A stretch of DNA of 64,000 nt from NCBI GenBank assembly GCA_029204225.1, contig CM055108.1:48054897-48118896 (forward strand), written 5' to 3'. The stretch's first letter is position 1. Every line of letters starts with the position of its first letter. Source of the stretch: Diphasiastrum complanatum. Lineage: Eukaryota > Streptophyta > Lycopodiopsida > Lycopodiales > Lycopodiaceae. This document shows, piece after piece, positions 24,001-34,639 of the stretch. The notes under the pieces were generated by a model that saw only the letters and a program-made list of their open reading frames with translations, searched no databases and was not told where the DNA came from. Position numbers and translations under genes: made by a program.

Positions 24001-26557
24001 TCAGCTTACGGTCAATTGGTCCCTATCAGTTCATTTTTAAACATAGAGGAGTATGAAAATTTTAACCGTTTAAAGTTTTACTTAGCCAAAAGACTTGGTG
24101 TGGACACGTGTGCAGGTATCAGACCAAATCCATGCTATAGTGACCCTAGTGACCCCGTGAGGTATGTCACACACTACTTACTGTCCATACTCCTATATCC
24201 ATGCTTTCCAGTCATATCTCACCAAGAGTCTAGAGTAACACAGAGATGGGTTAAAGTTAGGTGCTTCCATGGTTGTTACATCTGAGTAGCGTAACAATCA
24301 TGGTATAGGGACACTGTGTAGGAAAGATATGATTTAAAAAAAAATAAGAGACTGCCAATGTTTCTACTAGGTATTAGGGCAGATCCGTGCCATTCTAATC
24401 CTTACGTAGAAACCATGCATCTTACACATATCCATGCTGTCTAAGATCGCAATGTTGGAGTTCTTACTGTACAATTTTATGACAGGGTTTCATCTTATGG
24501 TGGATTAATTTGATTCGTATATAGGTTTAATGTGGTCTAGTATTGTTTCTTTTTCCAAAAAGAGGAAGTAAAAGCACAACTGTGTAGAAAAGCTCTATTT
24601 CTTAAGGATGTACGGAACTGAATATACCGTGCTTGCTGAAGCCGTAAAGCATTTACTTACTCTAGAAAGATATACCTGAATAGTTGCAAACGTGGCTTCT
24701 TGAGAGGATGCCATCGTTTCTTTTACTTCGTGATGACGCTTTATCTTTGGGTCATAAAAAACCAAAGCCAGATTTCTTTAGCAACTATTTGCTTGTAAAA
24801 AGCTGTAGAGAGGAGCATATATAAGACGTATTCGGAATGAATGCGGTAACTTACATTATGTAAAATCAATTTATGTTGAAAGCATACCTTTGCTTTGTAG
24901 TACGAGAGTGCTTTGTTTGAGTAAGAACCAAAGCATACAAGAAAGAATGTCGTAGTGTAGGCGGTCACTACATTATCACGTGCACCAGTAAAGGATTAGT
25001 CTCATATGATACAAGCAACTTGAAGAACAATGATCTACTCTAGAAACAGAGAGTCGAATCATTATTTCAAGAAAGACCCATTAGAATTCCTCTACTAGTC
25101 TTTAGATAGTAACATGCATGAAAGTAGAAGAGAAACTGGCAGCTTTATAGTATTGAAGCTATCTATCCATCGCTGGACTTCAAGCAAGAAAACCAACGAA
25201 TTATTCAAGATGTTGTGAAAAGTTGAAGCTATTGTCCATCGCTGGGACAATAGTAGTAGAGAGTTTCTTTTGGTGAAGCAATCCGCCCATCGCTGAGTTC
25301 TATGTATGGGATTCATTCCATAAAGCAAGGACAGGTGTCCGCATCATTGGACAGATGCGCTTCATTACACACGTTACTGTGGCCAGAAATCCGCAGGGGA
25401 TAGAGCTATCTCAGCGCTGCAAATCAAAGTTGAAAATGCGATGCAAGAGGATATATATGCAACTAGTATGTCAGCGTTGTAAACAGTGCATACTTTCAAA
25501 GAAATGTTGCCTCCATCGCTGCCTTTTTATAGATTGGTCTATTTGAAGCCAGATGTATGTATTGTAAATAAGGAAAGGGTAGTTCTCTTCTTTTATCAAA
25601 TTTTGAGAGGCATATAAGGCTGGAATTTGGATCGGAGGCGATAGATATATTTAAAAAGTTGGTCTTGTTATCTTCCGACATTTTTCTTTCTATATCTAGA
25701 AAGTGCAGACGATAAATCCAAAAAGGGTTTTCAGGAGTTCTCATCTGTGTTTTATCCATAAAGAGCTCGATATTAGGGTTATTGATGAAACATATATCAT
25801 CAATATACCTGAAAGAGTGTCGAAAATTATTTATAAAAGAGGAGAGACCTAACCTAGCAAGTCTCTTTATAAATTGTGCTTCAAAGAAGGATAAATACCA
25901 ATTACACCAGGTAGGTGAGCATGAAAAACCCATAGGAATACTGCGCGTACTTGTCTCTAGGTTTTGTTTCCTAGTCTGACAACACAGTTATCAATCAAGA
26001 GATCAAACATCATAATCGGATCATCACAAAAAGCGCCTTCTTCCACACCTGGAAACAAGCAAAAAGAAGCGGATCTTCACTTTGTAAAATCAGCAAGGGT
26101 GCTGATTTTTCAGCCAAATCAGAAGATAAAAATTGCTTGTAGATGGGCGCCCTCCTGCAAAGGAGCAAATCTGAAAAATAGGGCAGCAGCGGACCAATGG
26201 AAGTAGGATAAACCTACACGGATGTGGGCGACCTAAAAGCAGCCCCGAAGAAGATAATTAATGGCGCCTTCCTGCAACCTAAAAAATCAGCAAACAACCA
26301 ACTGATTTTTGGGCACCCAAAATCCTATTATCTCCTTCAATGTGTTGCGCCCTCCTGCAAAACGGAAAAGAGTCAAAACTGAACAGATCTTCACTCCAAA
26401 AAATCAGCAAAGGTGCTGAATTTTTGTGATCCCTAAGTGAAGACGATCTCTTTTGGTAGGGCGCCCTAAATCAAGCATAGAAGATCCACGGCTCTGATAC
26501 CCTGTAGGAAATCAAAGTGCCAAGATCGTTCTAATATTCAATCTCTATATACAAGAA

Positions 26558-26588
<31 letters not shown>

Positions 26589-28239
26589 GAGAGGGTTAGG
26601 CGCCCTCAAGGAGAGAGAAAGTAGTAGCAATGCTTGAAAGGGAATGAATTACAAATGAACATGACTACGTATAAATAGGCCTTCCAAGGGCCTAGACTCT
26701 TCCAAACCCTTAAGTTCTAGAACCTTCCAAACCCACTATTAATTATAGGGCACCCCCAAAAGTCAAGATAGGGTCCCTTAACATAATTAGACTTTACTTG
26801 GACCCACGAGTTACTACTAGACCAAAATTGGGTCCAACTTAACTAAAACTGATTTAACATGGTCTAAATAATAAACCTAACCCATGGTTACACAAGTCTC
26901 GACCTTTTGGGTCAAAGTAACCTATGGGAAACTAACATTATCATTTATTATTTCTAACAGTCTCACTAGTGGTGGAAAATTGGAGACGCCCGGTTGCCGA
27001 AGTATTGATTTGCCGTCTAACAGTTCCTTCTTCGTCCTACACAACGATTAGGATCTATAAAAATTCAGTTTCTTGACTGGTAAGTCATCTTTGCTGCCAC
27101 TGCTCTATCCTTCCTTTGCCTTGAAATCTGAGAATCGCTTTTTCTTTCCCATTCCAGATCCAGATATAACTGAGTTTGGATTGTTAAGATTGAGAGAGTC
27201 TGCCCTTTTGTTAGAGTTCTAAAAGTACTTGTCTTGGAGAGTAGAAAAGCTAGGGCGTTGAAGGAGATGCTCTATTTCTCGAATATTTTCAGCATGAAAG
27301 GTCACCAATATCACAGATGTCTTGGGAGAAGATCTCAAGTTGAGAGGCACTGTCTTCGTCAAGGTCATCAGTGAAGACAAGAGGGTGCGGGGAAAGAGCA
27401 TCAGAAGCAGAAGGGGTAGTAACAGTAGGAGAAACACCATTTTCATTTTCCAAGCACATGAATACTTTTCTAATATGCGAATTGCAGAACTTTTCCTCTG
27501 CGAATTTTTCTACAAAATCATTAAGACGGCTTAAAAGATTTTCCACAAGGCTCAAAGACTGTTTCTTCTTAACAAACTCAAGTTAAATCTTTACCCAGTC
27601 AATAGTTCTTCACGAAGGTCAATCAGGCAGAGAATCTTATCCTCAGGTCCAGCGGAAGAACAGGTGGCCCTATCATTGTTAATGATATACTTTTGCAAAT
27701 CAACGGCCTTTTTCATATAGCAAATAAGAGTCTAAACAAAATGGTTAGGTGGAGGCAGGGGCTCCCCGGAAGCAGCTTCTTGAAACCAACCTGTGGACTA
27801 AATCATAAAAACAGACCTTTGTTAGCTTATGAATCGGATAAAAGGTAAAGATTTCAGCACTATCCCAACCAAGGAATAGTAGGATTTACACCACCAGGGT
27901 GTATAGAGAGAGATACAAAACTACACTTAGTTCCTCTTGACAAAGCAAGACTGAAATCTTTTAAAGCCTTTATTCATAATCCAACAAGGTAAAGTATAGC
28001 TGAAAAGTAAAATACAGTACTGTAAAGCACCATAAAGCATAACCACTTTTAAGACGTCCAGCTGATACCTGCCACCATCCCACAAAACAAAACCGCTCAA
28101 GTTAGTTTAGTGAGGAAGTAAGTTTATACATAAGTAAGTTTTCTAAAAAAAGGACCTTATATATATGGAGAGGCAGTACGTCCATCGTGGTCCACTTATT
28201 AAGAAACAAAACGAGGCAGAATTGAACGAAGGAGCATCC

Positions 28240-28303
<64 letters not shown>

Positions 28304-31300
28304 TTTGTCTTTTGATGCCAAAAGGCATATAAGACGAAGTAATAAATGTCAAGTGTGTATAACAACTAAGGGAGTATATAAATGTCTCTGAATAACAAAA
28401 AGTAGAAATACACCAAGTCTAAAGCTAACATCAAGAGAAAGTAACAAGTCTATGAAAATACAGCATGACACAAGGTCCATAATAAATGATGTACATCTGA
28501 GGCTACTGGAAAAAGCCGTGAGATGGGAATTCTAAGGAATAATAGCAGGGGGAGCTGATGTGATAGGAACGTGCTGGTGATGATTGTCTTAGACTTTGGC
28601 ACTGGTTGGTATGGCATCTCCAAATATCAGCACTCATGGTACGTCTGAAGGCTCTAGTAGTAGGGAGATGATGTCCTGTACGATGTCTCTGATCTCGATG
28701 ATGATTTCTCATAGGAGTAGGCTATCCTCATGATCTGACTTTGAGTCCGTCAGGGTTCTTCTACAGAAGAAAGATGTGAGCTGAGGTCGTAAATCTTGAT
28801 AGTTTGACTGATCATGGCACAAATCTCTGTTTATCAAGGACATCTCACGTATCATAAGGGCAGCACATCTGGGATCCTCGTAAATGATGAGAGAAAGTCA
28901 AGTAGTGTGTGAGTCTAAATAAGCAATAATACATCCCATGTATCTCGCAGTAAGTAGGACACCTGAAAATGAAATGCTCAAATATCATATCCTTTTGTGG
29001 GATACCTGGGAAACGTCCCGTCTCACCCGCAAGTTGGTGTGAAGATATCCTAGTTTTTGCGAATCTCAGGCACTATTATAAACCATAATCCAGGTATTGC
29101 GGCTGGATTGGAAAACCTGATGCGTCCAGCGCTCAGAAGTGAGTCCGATAGAAGTGATGCTTGACACCCACCTGCACTTCTGAAGATATGTGGAGCGTTT
29201 GATATACTCATGGGTGCCTGTTGGAAGATTGAAGATGGTGCCAAATGAGTCCAAAAGGCGGGTGGACTGTGAGTACCAAGAGGAATGAAAACCCTGAGTG
29301 TGGAGCTGCATCGAAGAGGTGCTCCTGTGCCTATATCTTCACTCGCCCTGCAGGAGAAAACCTGATGAATCGCTGCTGGAATGTGTCTTCTTCCATGACG
29401 GCCTTTGTATATACAGAATTAAGGAGCTCTCGGTGCCTTCCTCCAAGAATGACATGTTCGTCAATTATTTTGGGTAATAGTTAAATGGGAGTCACAAGTC
29501 CCTTTGACGATCCCGAGCAATCAGTTGCTTTGACTGCTCAAGCAGCTGAATAGTGAGTCTCTTTGACCACTGAAAACCTGTAACATGCTGGCTAATTAAT
29601 TGAATGTAAAATCTCCTCTTACATTCCAGACAGATTACATCAAAGTACATAATACATGCCACTATGGATAATGCCGCCAAGATGCACACTTGTCAATGGT
29701 TATCTAAAAAACAATTGATTTGCAAATGATGGTAATAAAGAAATAATCTGGGGTATTCCGGCAACTGCTAAGCGTCCGGTAAACTCAACATTTTTCTGTG
29801 TCAGATTGATACGTTGTTCTAAAGTTATAGATATAACAATATGTTGCTTTCAGCATTGTCTTTTCCAAGCACTCATGAAATTCTCTTAGTTTGCATGGGT
29901 TTGAATCTGTTCTACGAGCATTATATCTAATGTCAAACGCTGATGTGGCACAGCCATGAGAACACAATTGAGCCAACTCGTATCTGAAAGCTTAAAGCCT
30001 GTTAACACTTAGTGTTCATGACAGGTTCTTTGCGAAAGACATGCTGGTGGTATAAACTATCCAGTGGGAGGTGTTGGAAGTATTGCAAAGCAGCTGGTAG
30101 CAGGTCTACTTGAAAGAGGTGGAGGGATCAAATACAAAGCCAATGTTAGAAAGATCATTCTTCGAGATGGAAAAGCGGTTAGTTGCTATCTTCTGTATTA
30201 CACCTTTTTAAGTTAATTCAAGTTGTATTGGAGAATATGTTCATGATTGTTTTGCACAATCGTGCCACATTAGAAAAGTGACAGGGCATACCTGAACTCA
30301 TACAAGCACTAAGTGTTTTGAGGTATGTAGGTTGGTGTTCGGTTATCCAACGGTACTGAAATTTTTTCAAAGAAAGTGATTTCAAATGCAACAAGATGGG
30401 ATACATTTGGTAACTATCATTCTTTTGCAAATTCTCATTTCAATTGTCAATTTTCTAAAATGTTCTGGTAAAAATTGGTGGGTCTCTTTCGTGATTATTA
30501 TCTCGTAAAGTCTTGTGTCCTTGTGAGACTACAATGGATGTATTGAGTCTTGTGTACATATAAGGTATAACGTTTTTTCAAGTGGAAGGATATCTTTTTA
30601 GATTTTCACCAAATTTTGGCTTGTGCTGCTTATTTATCTTCACAGCCGATGAACACACAGGATGTGTTGTTATTCATGCTAAAGTTCCAACGTTTAAGTT
30701 CATTCTGTTGCTATTTAGCTGAATCATATTAAGGACCAGTATTGGCGCATATGCATTGGTTTGGCTAGTTCCAAATGTTCATGTGTTTATGATACTTTCA
30801 AGGTTGTACTGTTGTCATAAATACAAATAATCCTTGGACAAAGAAGGGAAGTTACTTTGGATTTTGGAGCATTGCTTATGTATGGTTCGAACTTCAAAAA
30901 TCCAAAATGCTGTAGAAAAAATCCTTTTTCTCATCATGGTATCTTGAATGTGTGATATACAAATATTGGATACAAATATTGGTACCCATTGTATGTATGT
31001 AGATAATAGATATACTTTACATAATGTCCTCGGACTCCTAGATTATATTGCACTTATTTTACTAAATCTCTTCTAACATTCGGTAAATAAGTTAAAAAAC
31101 TTAAATGCATCCTCTACATCATTGTACATTGTCTATCAATGTAAAGACTGTTTTGATGATACATCCTGCTATATATGGTAATGATATCTATCAACATAAT
31201 ATTTTATAGGCAATCTAGAAACTGCATTCTGTAGCCATGAACTGCAGGTGATGATACACATCAAATCCGTATACATCAACACTCACAAATGACTATATGC

Positions 31301-34300
31301 AGATGAGATAAACTGTAAAACACCAACAAATCAAAAATTTGAAACGAAAAACAAATGGTGAAGTGAGAAACTTTGTAAGAGCTTGCTCTAAGAGTGAGGG
31401 GGAAATTCAATGTATGCAAGTGTGTAACAAGAATCTTGGATTTGATCACCATGTCCATGAAAAAAGTACGTAAGGAATTGACGACTCAGTCCATGTGAAA
31501 CATGTCTATTATTTTACAAGTATCGTCGTCTTATTTATACTGTAGCTACTTTGGTTTTACTTTTTCTCTGCGGAATGATTCCTTCTGAATGTAGTTAGGG
31601 TAGACATATTTATTTCTTTTATAGTTCAGTTTTCCCCTAGTCCTGATAAATCACACTTTGGTTGGCCTTTGCAGAAAATCTTCTTGACCAAGATGCTGTA
31701 CCAGAAGACGAGAAGAAGTTTCAAAAGCTTTATAAAAAGGGATTGTCATTTTTGTCTATTCACTTGGGGGTTAATGCTGATGTTTTACCCGAAGGCACAG
31801 ATTGCCACCACCTTGTTCTTGAGGTTAGCTTTCCAACTTCCCGTATGTACAGCAGTGCAGGAGATGGTTTTTGTTGTTGATTTAATTTCAATATATCTCA
31901 CTTAACCTAGTAGACAGAGAAAGGCTGTGGAAAAAACAACTTATGGTTATACTCTTTCTATTCTGGGTTTTGCATGGACCATGCACGTAAACTCTTGTAG
32001 TCTCAATCAGTTGAAGACCCATGGGTGTAAGAACAGAGGAAATCATAAGATTATTCTGTGATGATTTTACAAATTACCTTCCTGCCATCAAGCATCTCAC
32101 AGCTCATAAATTGAAAGAAAACTCAAGCTTCCAGTTATCCTAACTTTATGCTTTGCCATCCCATGTTATTTCATAAGAGCAATTGGAAATTGCGTGGCAC
32201 TGTTGTAGCATTGTAATGGCATTCTTGTAGATTCAGAGATTGAAGCCCCTTGTAAATTAAAGTTACTAGCTTTTAATTTAGCTTGTTGGTTTTTGGAATC
32301 ATTCTATGACCTCTGACCTGTATAATGCACAAATTCACTCAGCAGTTGGTTATGAATATGGATGCATGAAGGATGACTGGGATCGGATGGAAGATCCTTA
32401 TGGCACTATTTTCTTAAGTATTCCCACTGTTCTGGACTCATCATTATGTCCAGCTGGGCAGCATATTTTGCATATCTTTACTGCATCTTCCATGGATGAT
32501 TGGCAGGTAAGTTGTTTATGCAATTTCTTCTTTCCTTGAATATGTACCAGAATCTTTCTTGATCCACAATTATAAAGAATTGCTTGTCTGTCTTGTTGAT
32601 TTGCAACTTAGTTGCCCGTTCCTGAATGGGCCCTTGAAAAAAAAAACGTATTTTTTTACAAAGGATTTTTATCTGTTAATTATCACTTCCGGATATCGAG
32701 GATGGCAAATTGGTAAGATGGCGGAGTTTACAACAATTCAAGAAGGGTAGAACGCATTTACAACAAAAACCAGCCCCAGAGGTATGCAGCATCACAAGGA
32801 ATCATTTTCTATAATCCAGCTGTAAAGAAGAATGTAAGGTGGAATAGTGTAGCTGAAGAACACACGATTCTAGATGTCTCTATCTTATAAAGAATGGTAA
32901 ATTGCAAATGCAAGATCCTATTGTAAATCATGCAAATAGAGATCAATCTGTCACTTCAATTTGTTAACAAGTATCAAGTTTCAGGACTGTAAATACTTGT
33001 CCAGATAGGACACGCGTGTTTTGAGATACAAGAGCTCCAGCTGCAACCATGGCGCCTTCTTCCACAACCACCCCATCTAGAAGAGTTGCTTCCATCCCCA
33101 CAAACGACTGGTCTTATATGTTTACAATGCAACGAGCGTCTAAATGAGCGGGCCAGCAGGGTCTTTAATCTTTTTTTTTTTAACCTACACTAAATCGTTC
33201 CGACCCAGTATGTTCCGGAACAGTCGGAATGGTTGGAATGGGCTTCTAAGATTTGCAAATAAGATATTCTTTTGCCAGCTTAGCTATCCAGATTGAAGGC
33301 CTCTTTACCAGCATGCCAAACTAGTTTCAGAAATCTGATGTGTCCACTCCATCTTCCAACCCCTTGGCTGTTTGCCATGATAATCAGCTTTGGACTTGTT
33401 GCTCATTAACTGCTCATATATCTAAACTCTCCATAGGAATGAGGCCTGTGGATTATAAGTATGTATAGTTATCAATCAAGTTTGATGCCTTTGTTTTTAT
33501 TGTCTTTAAAGACATTGAACAGGAGTGATGAAATGAAAATAAAAGGGTGCGATTTTGTTTTGCTATTCATGTTTTTTCCAATCAACTACAAGAACCTGTA
33601 ATCTATCAATGCAACTTACTGTGCTTGGAACCTTTGGAGTGTTCAGGGTCTCCCACGTGAGGAGTATATTGCAAAGAAGGAAAGGATTGCCAATGTGATT
33701 ATTGAAAGGTTGGAGAAGACCCTGTTTCCAGGATTACAAAAGGCAATCACCTTCAGAGAGGTACCGTTTCCTCCCACAGGCAACATTTGCTGTTCTAGCT
33801 TGCCAACATTTCTTTTAATTAGCTACAATAGGACATGCTATTGATTTTGTGTATGTGATGACCTATCCACCAGAGGTCACTGTCGATGTCAAACTTGGTT
33901 CAGAACTTATCTGACATGCCATAGTTGCATTGAGCTATATCCCCCTTGAACATTTTACATGTTTGATAGTGCTTAGGTCCAACAAGCTCATCAGACAATG
34001 CGGGTCTCTATCTAATTGCTCTTCGTTGGTAGGTTGGGACACCACGAACACACAAGAGGTATCTTTCCAGAACTGATGGCACTTATGGACCAATTCCAAC
34101 TGGGCGACCCTTAGGCCTCCTGGGAATGCCTTTTAATAAAACGGTATGGTGGGCCTATTTTAGGCATAGGGTCTTTCTCTGTCTTATGCATAGAGTTTTG
34201 TAATTAGTTGCATTAAATGCCCGAAACTTATTCACAGTTGTTCATCCTGTTGAATGCACAGGATTTGGAGGGTCTTTATTGTGTTGGGGATAGCTGTTTC

Positions 34301-34639
34301 CCAGGTCAAGGAGTGATAGCAGTTACTTTTTCAGGTGTCATGTGTGCACACCGAGTGGCTACAGATCTCGGTACTAGGAACAGCGAAATTCTATGTCATG
34401 GTCCACTTCATTTGGCATTGATGCCCAGTGGCATTTGATTTTTTTTATTTTGTAACTTGAGCTGTAGGTGCTTTGATTTCCAATATGAGGTCTTTCATTT
34501 GTATATTACTATTGCAATCTCACATGATTGGATCTCACAGCTGTTGCATTCTGCAGGTTTGGAGAGACAATCAGTTGTCTTGGATAAAGGTTATCAAAAG
34601 CTCCTTTCTTGGATTCGTGGCTTGGCATTAAATTACTGA
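12240..34639 (+). CDS. CRTISO: Carotenoid isomerase (prolycopene isomerase), 13 exons
   Basis: Converts poly-cis lycopene (prolycopene) to all-trans lycopene in plastids using FAD. Exons: 12240-12707, 21697-21903, 22008-22107, 22447-22529, 22737-22793, 30025-30177, 30331-30409, 31675-31823, 32372-32506, 33647-33760, 34033-34143, 34262-34370, 34557-34639. All 12 introns are GT-AG, and phases fit to give 615 codons plus TGA. Residues 1-55 are Ser/basic rich, as in a plastid transit peptide. GAGIGG at 101-106 and E124 form the FAD Rossmann motif. [14 protein letters not shown] and [14 protein letters not shown] (556-569) match the CRTISO family along its whole length (usually near 595 residues). 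The tandem-like [11 protein letters not shown] and [11 protein letters not shown] segments (64-94) lengthen the linker. Introns 1 (9.0 kb) and 5 (7.2 kb) carry transposons; introns 7 and 9 (about 1.2 kb each) show nothing recognisable. Expression level is unknown, but no lesion is seen. Confidence 0.96.
13374..13432. repeat. (TG)n and GGGGGT tract, G-quadruplex prone
   Basis: A TG run passes into five blocks of four to five G separated by single T, ending in a run of at least 12 G. The plus strand, which is the non-template strand of CRTISO intron 1, could form G-quadruplexes. Proline- and histidine-rich open frames on the other strand are repeat artefacts. Confidence 0.9.
13431..13507. repeat. 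Cluster of three perfect hairpins in CRTISO intron 1
   Basis: GGAAGGCCCTC, loop CCTT, then its complement form an 11-bp stem (13431-13456). CCCTCGG, loop TATC, CCGAGGG follow at 13474-13491, and GGGGAAG, loop AGGGC, CTTCCCC at 13489-13507. GAGGGCCTTCC occurs in both the first and third hairpin. The block is far more GC-rich than the surrounding intron. Confidence 0.8.
14990..16830 (+). pseudogene. Ty1/copia pol remnant inside CRTISO intron 1
   Basis: Same strand as CRTISO. The C-terminus of integrase and linker ([13 protein letters not shown] at about 15342-15384) leads to a reverse transcriptase with a 239-codon intact frame at 15515-16234. It shows [40 protein letters not shown] and the catalytic LYVDDLVI at about 15868-15891. 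RNase H follows in broken frames ([12 protein letters not shown] near 16340; [12 protein letters not shown] near 16717-16752). Stops at 15385, 15502 and 16233 and frameshifts beyond show it is dead. No flanking LTRs were found. The reverse transcriptase core is the best preserved of the window's older copia remnants. Confidence 0.9.
16831..18200 (+). other. CRTISO intron 1, no recognised feature
   Basis: No gene recognised. A 76-codon open stretch on the minus strand at 17768-17998 and protein-like sequence beside it could be an old transposon remnant, but I cannot assign a family. Confidence 0.5.
18204..18680. repeat. Foldback (MITE-like) element, three copies of a ~100-bp unit
   Basis: A unit beginning TTTGTAGGCTAGC, containing a GTGCTA motif, ATAAACTTATATTT and GTAGC or GCTACC, is present three times: forward at about 18204-18320, inverted at about 18326-18409, and forward again at about 18560-18680. 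The first two form an inverted repeat of roughly 90 bp per arm around a few bases. This is the layout of a small non-autonomous foldback element. No transposase is present. Confidence 0.65.
18681..20734 (+). other. CRTISO intron 1, no recognised feature
   Basis: AT-rich intron sequence. No open frame with recognisable protein similarity and no clear repeat structure seen. Confidence 0.5.
20735..20835. repeat. Clustered GAAACGCGTTTC palindromes
   Basis: The palindrome GAAACGCGTTTC, flanked by TCT/AGA bases, occurs twice (about 20747 and 20779), with further CAGAAACG half-sites between and after. An A-rich and T-rich stretch follows. It looks like the tip of a small inverted-repeat element or a degraded repeat array in CRTISO intron 1. 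Confidence 0.6.
21025..21084. repeat. (CT)n microsatellite
   Basis: About 29 CT repeats in CRTISO intron 1, some 610 bases before exon 2. The ERER-encoding frame on the other strand is an artefact of the repeat. Confidence 0.95.
23622..23836. repeat. 215-bp direct repeat, left copy
   Basis: Nearly identical to 27904-28118: I find only a few base differences (for example GCACT/ACACT and ATTAATA/ATTCATA). The two copies lie 4.28 kb apart in CRTISO intron 5 in the same orientation. They bracket the reverse transcriptase at 25496-25933. They lack TG...CA ends, so they are not standard LTRs. Confidence 0.85.
23837..25495 (+). other. CRTISO intron 5, between left direct repeat and RT
   Basis: No gene recognised. 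Between about 25,140 and 25,520 the motif CCATCGCTG, or the related CAGCGCTG and CAGCGTTG, recurs six times at irregular spacing. This suggests a degenerate repeat at the 3' side of the reverse transcriptase fragment. Confidence 0.45.
25496..25933 (-). pseudogene. Penelope-like reverse transcriptase fragment
   Basis: An open frame of 145 codons. It starts [21 protein letters not shown], then carries [14 protein letters not shown] with the catalytic Y-x-D-D box, [14 protein letters not shown], and ends with [12 protein letters not shown] followed by a SNRP motif. This order (FSCSP, YIDD, KFDKRR, SNRP) is that of a telomerase-related, Penelope-type reverse transcriptase family, and unlike copia, gypsy or ordinary LINE enzymes. 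Only the palm to thumb part remains; no N-terminal fingers or GIY-YIG endonuclease is seen. It lies antisense to CRTISO within intron 5, between two 215-bp direct repeats. The family call rests on remembered motif order. Confidence 0.6.
26490..26959 (-). repeat. LTR with primer-binding site, minus orientation
   Basis: On the minus strand the LTR runs from TGTTAGAAATAATA (26959) to GATTTCCTACA (26503), 457 bp with matching short inverted ends TGTT/ACA. It is followed inside by GGTATCAGAGCC (26490-26501), a primer-binding site lacking only the first T. It includes a (GAA)n tract at about 26552-26594. The interior (about 25,960-26,490) contains no gag or pol, only repeated GCGCCCTCCTGCAA and CAGCAA-GTGCTGATTTTT motifs. 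No partner LTR was found, so it is a truncated or non-autonomous element. Confidence 0.75.
27289..27740 (-). pseudogene. Unrecognised protein-like remnant, CRTISO intron 5
   Basis: Minus-strand reading gives [18 protein letters not shown] and [14 protein letters not shown] at about 27600-27715. After a frame break comes an 89-codon stretch, 27289-27555, with [18 protein letters not shown] and an acidic, serine-rich end. It lies upstream, in the minus orientation, of the Penelope-like reverse transcriptase and just inside the right 215-bp repeat, so it may be the first ORF of that element. I do not recognise the family. It could be a gag-like or replication accessory part; this is inference from position only. 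Confidence 0.35.
27904..28118. repeat. 215-bp direct repeat, right copy
   Basis: Partner of 23622-23836. On the minus strand it contains ATTATGAATAAAGGC, with an AATAAA polyadenylation-like signal. High identity of the two copies suggests a recent duplication or recent insertion compared with the other repeats in the window. Confidence 0.85.
28242..28300. repeat. (GA)n microsatellite
   Basis: About 29 GA repeats in CRTISO intron 5. Leucine/serine frames over it are artefacts. Confidence 0.95.
28740..29330 (-). pseudogene. LINE-like retrotransposon C-terminal fragment
   Basis: On the minus strand, 28915-29060 reads without stops as [12 protein letters not shown], then [18 protein letters not shown]. 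An S-H-x-L-x-x-E-T-G-R-F/W segment followed by a cysteine-histidine 'EHFIFxCPxY' segment is the layout of the zinc-binding C-terminal tail of many LINE-type reverse transcriptases. The first cysteine pair has been lost. Upstream (29066-29311) another open piece reads [17 protein letters not shown] and may be thumb or linker sequence. Antisense within CRTISO intron 5. Moderate to low confidence, as only motif shape supports it. Confidence 0.4.

Noticed and set aside
23622-28118. Interpretation of the 215-bp repeats as ordinary LTRs
   Set aside because: No TG...CA ends, no adjacent primer-binding site or polypurine tract.
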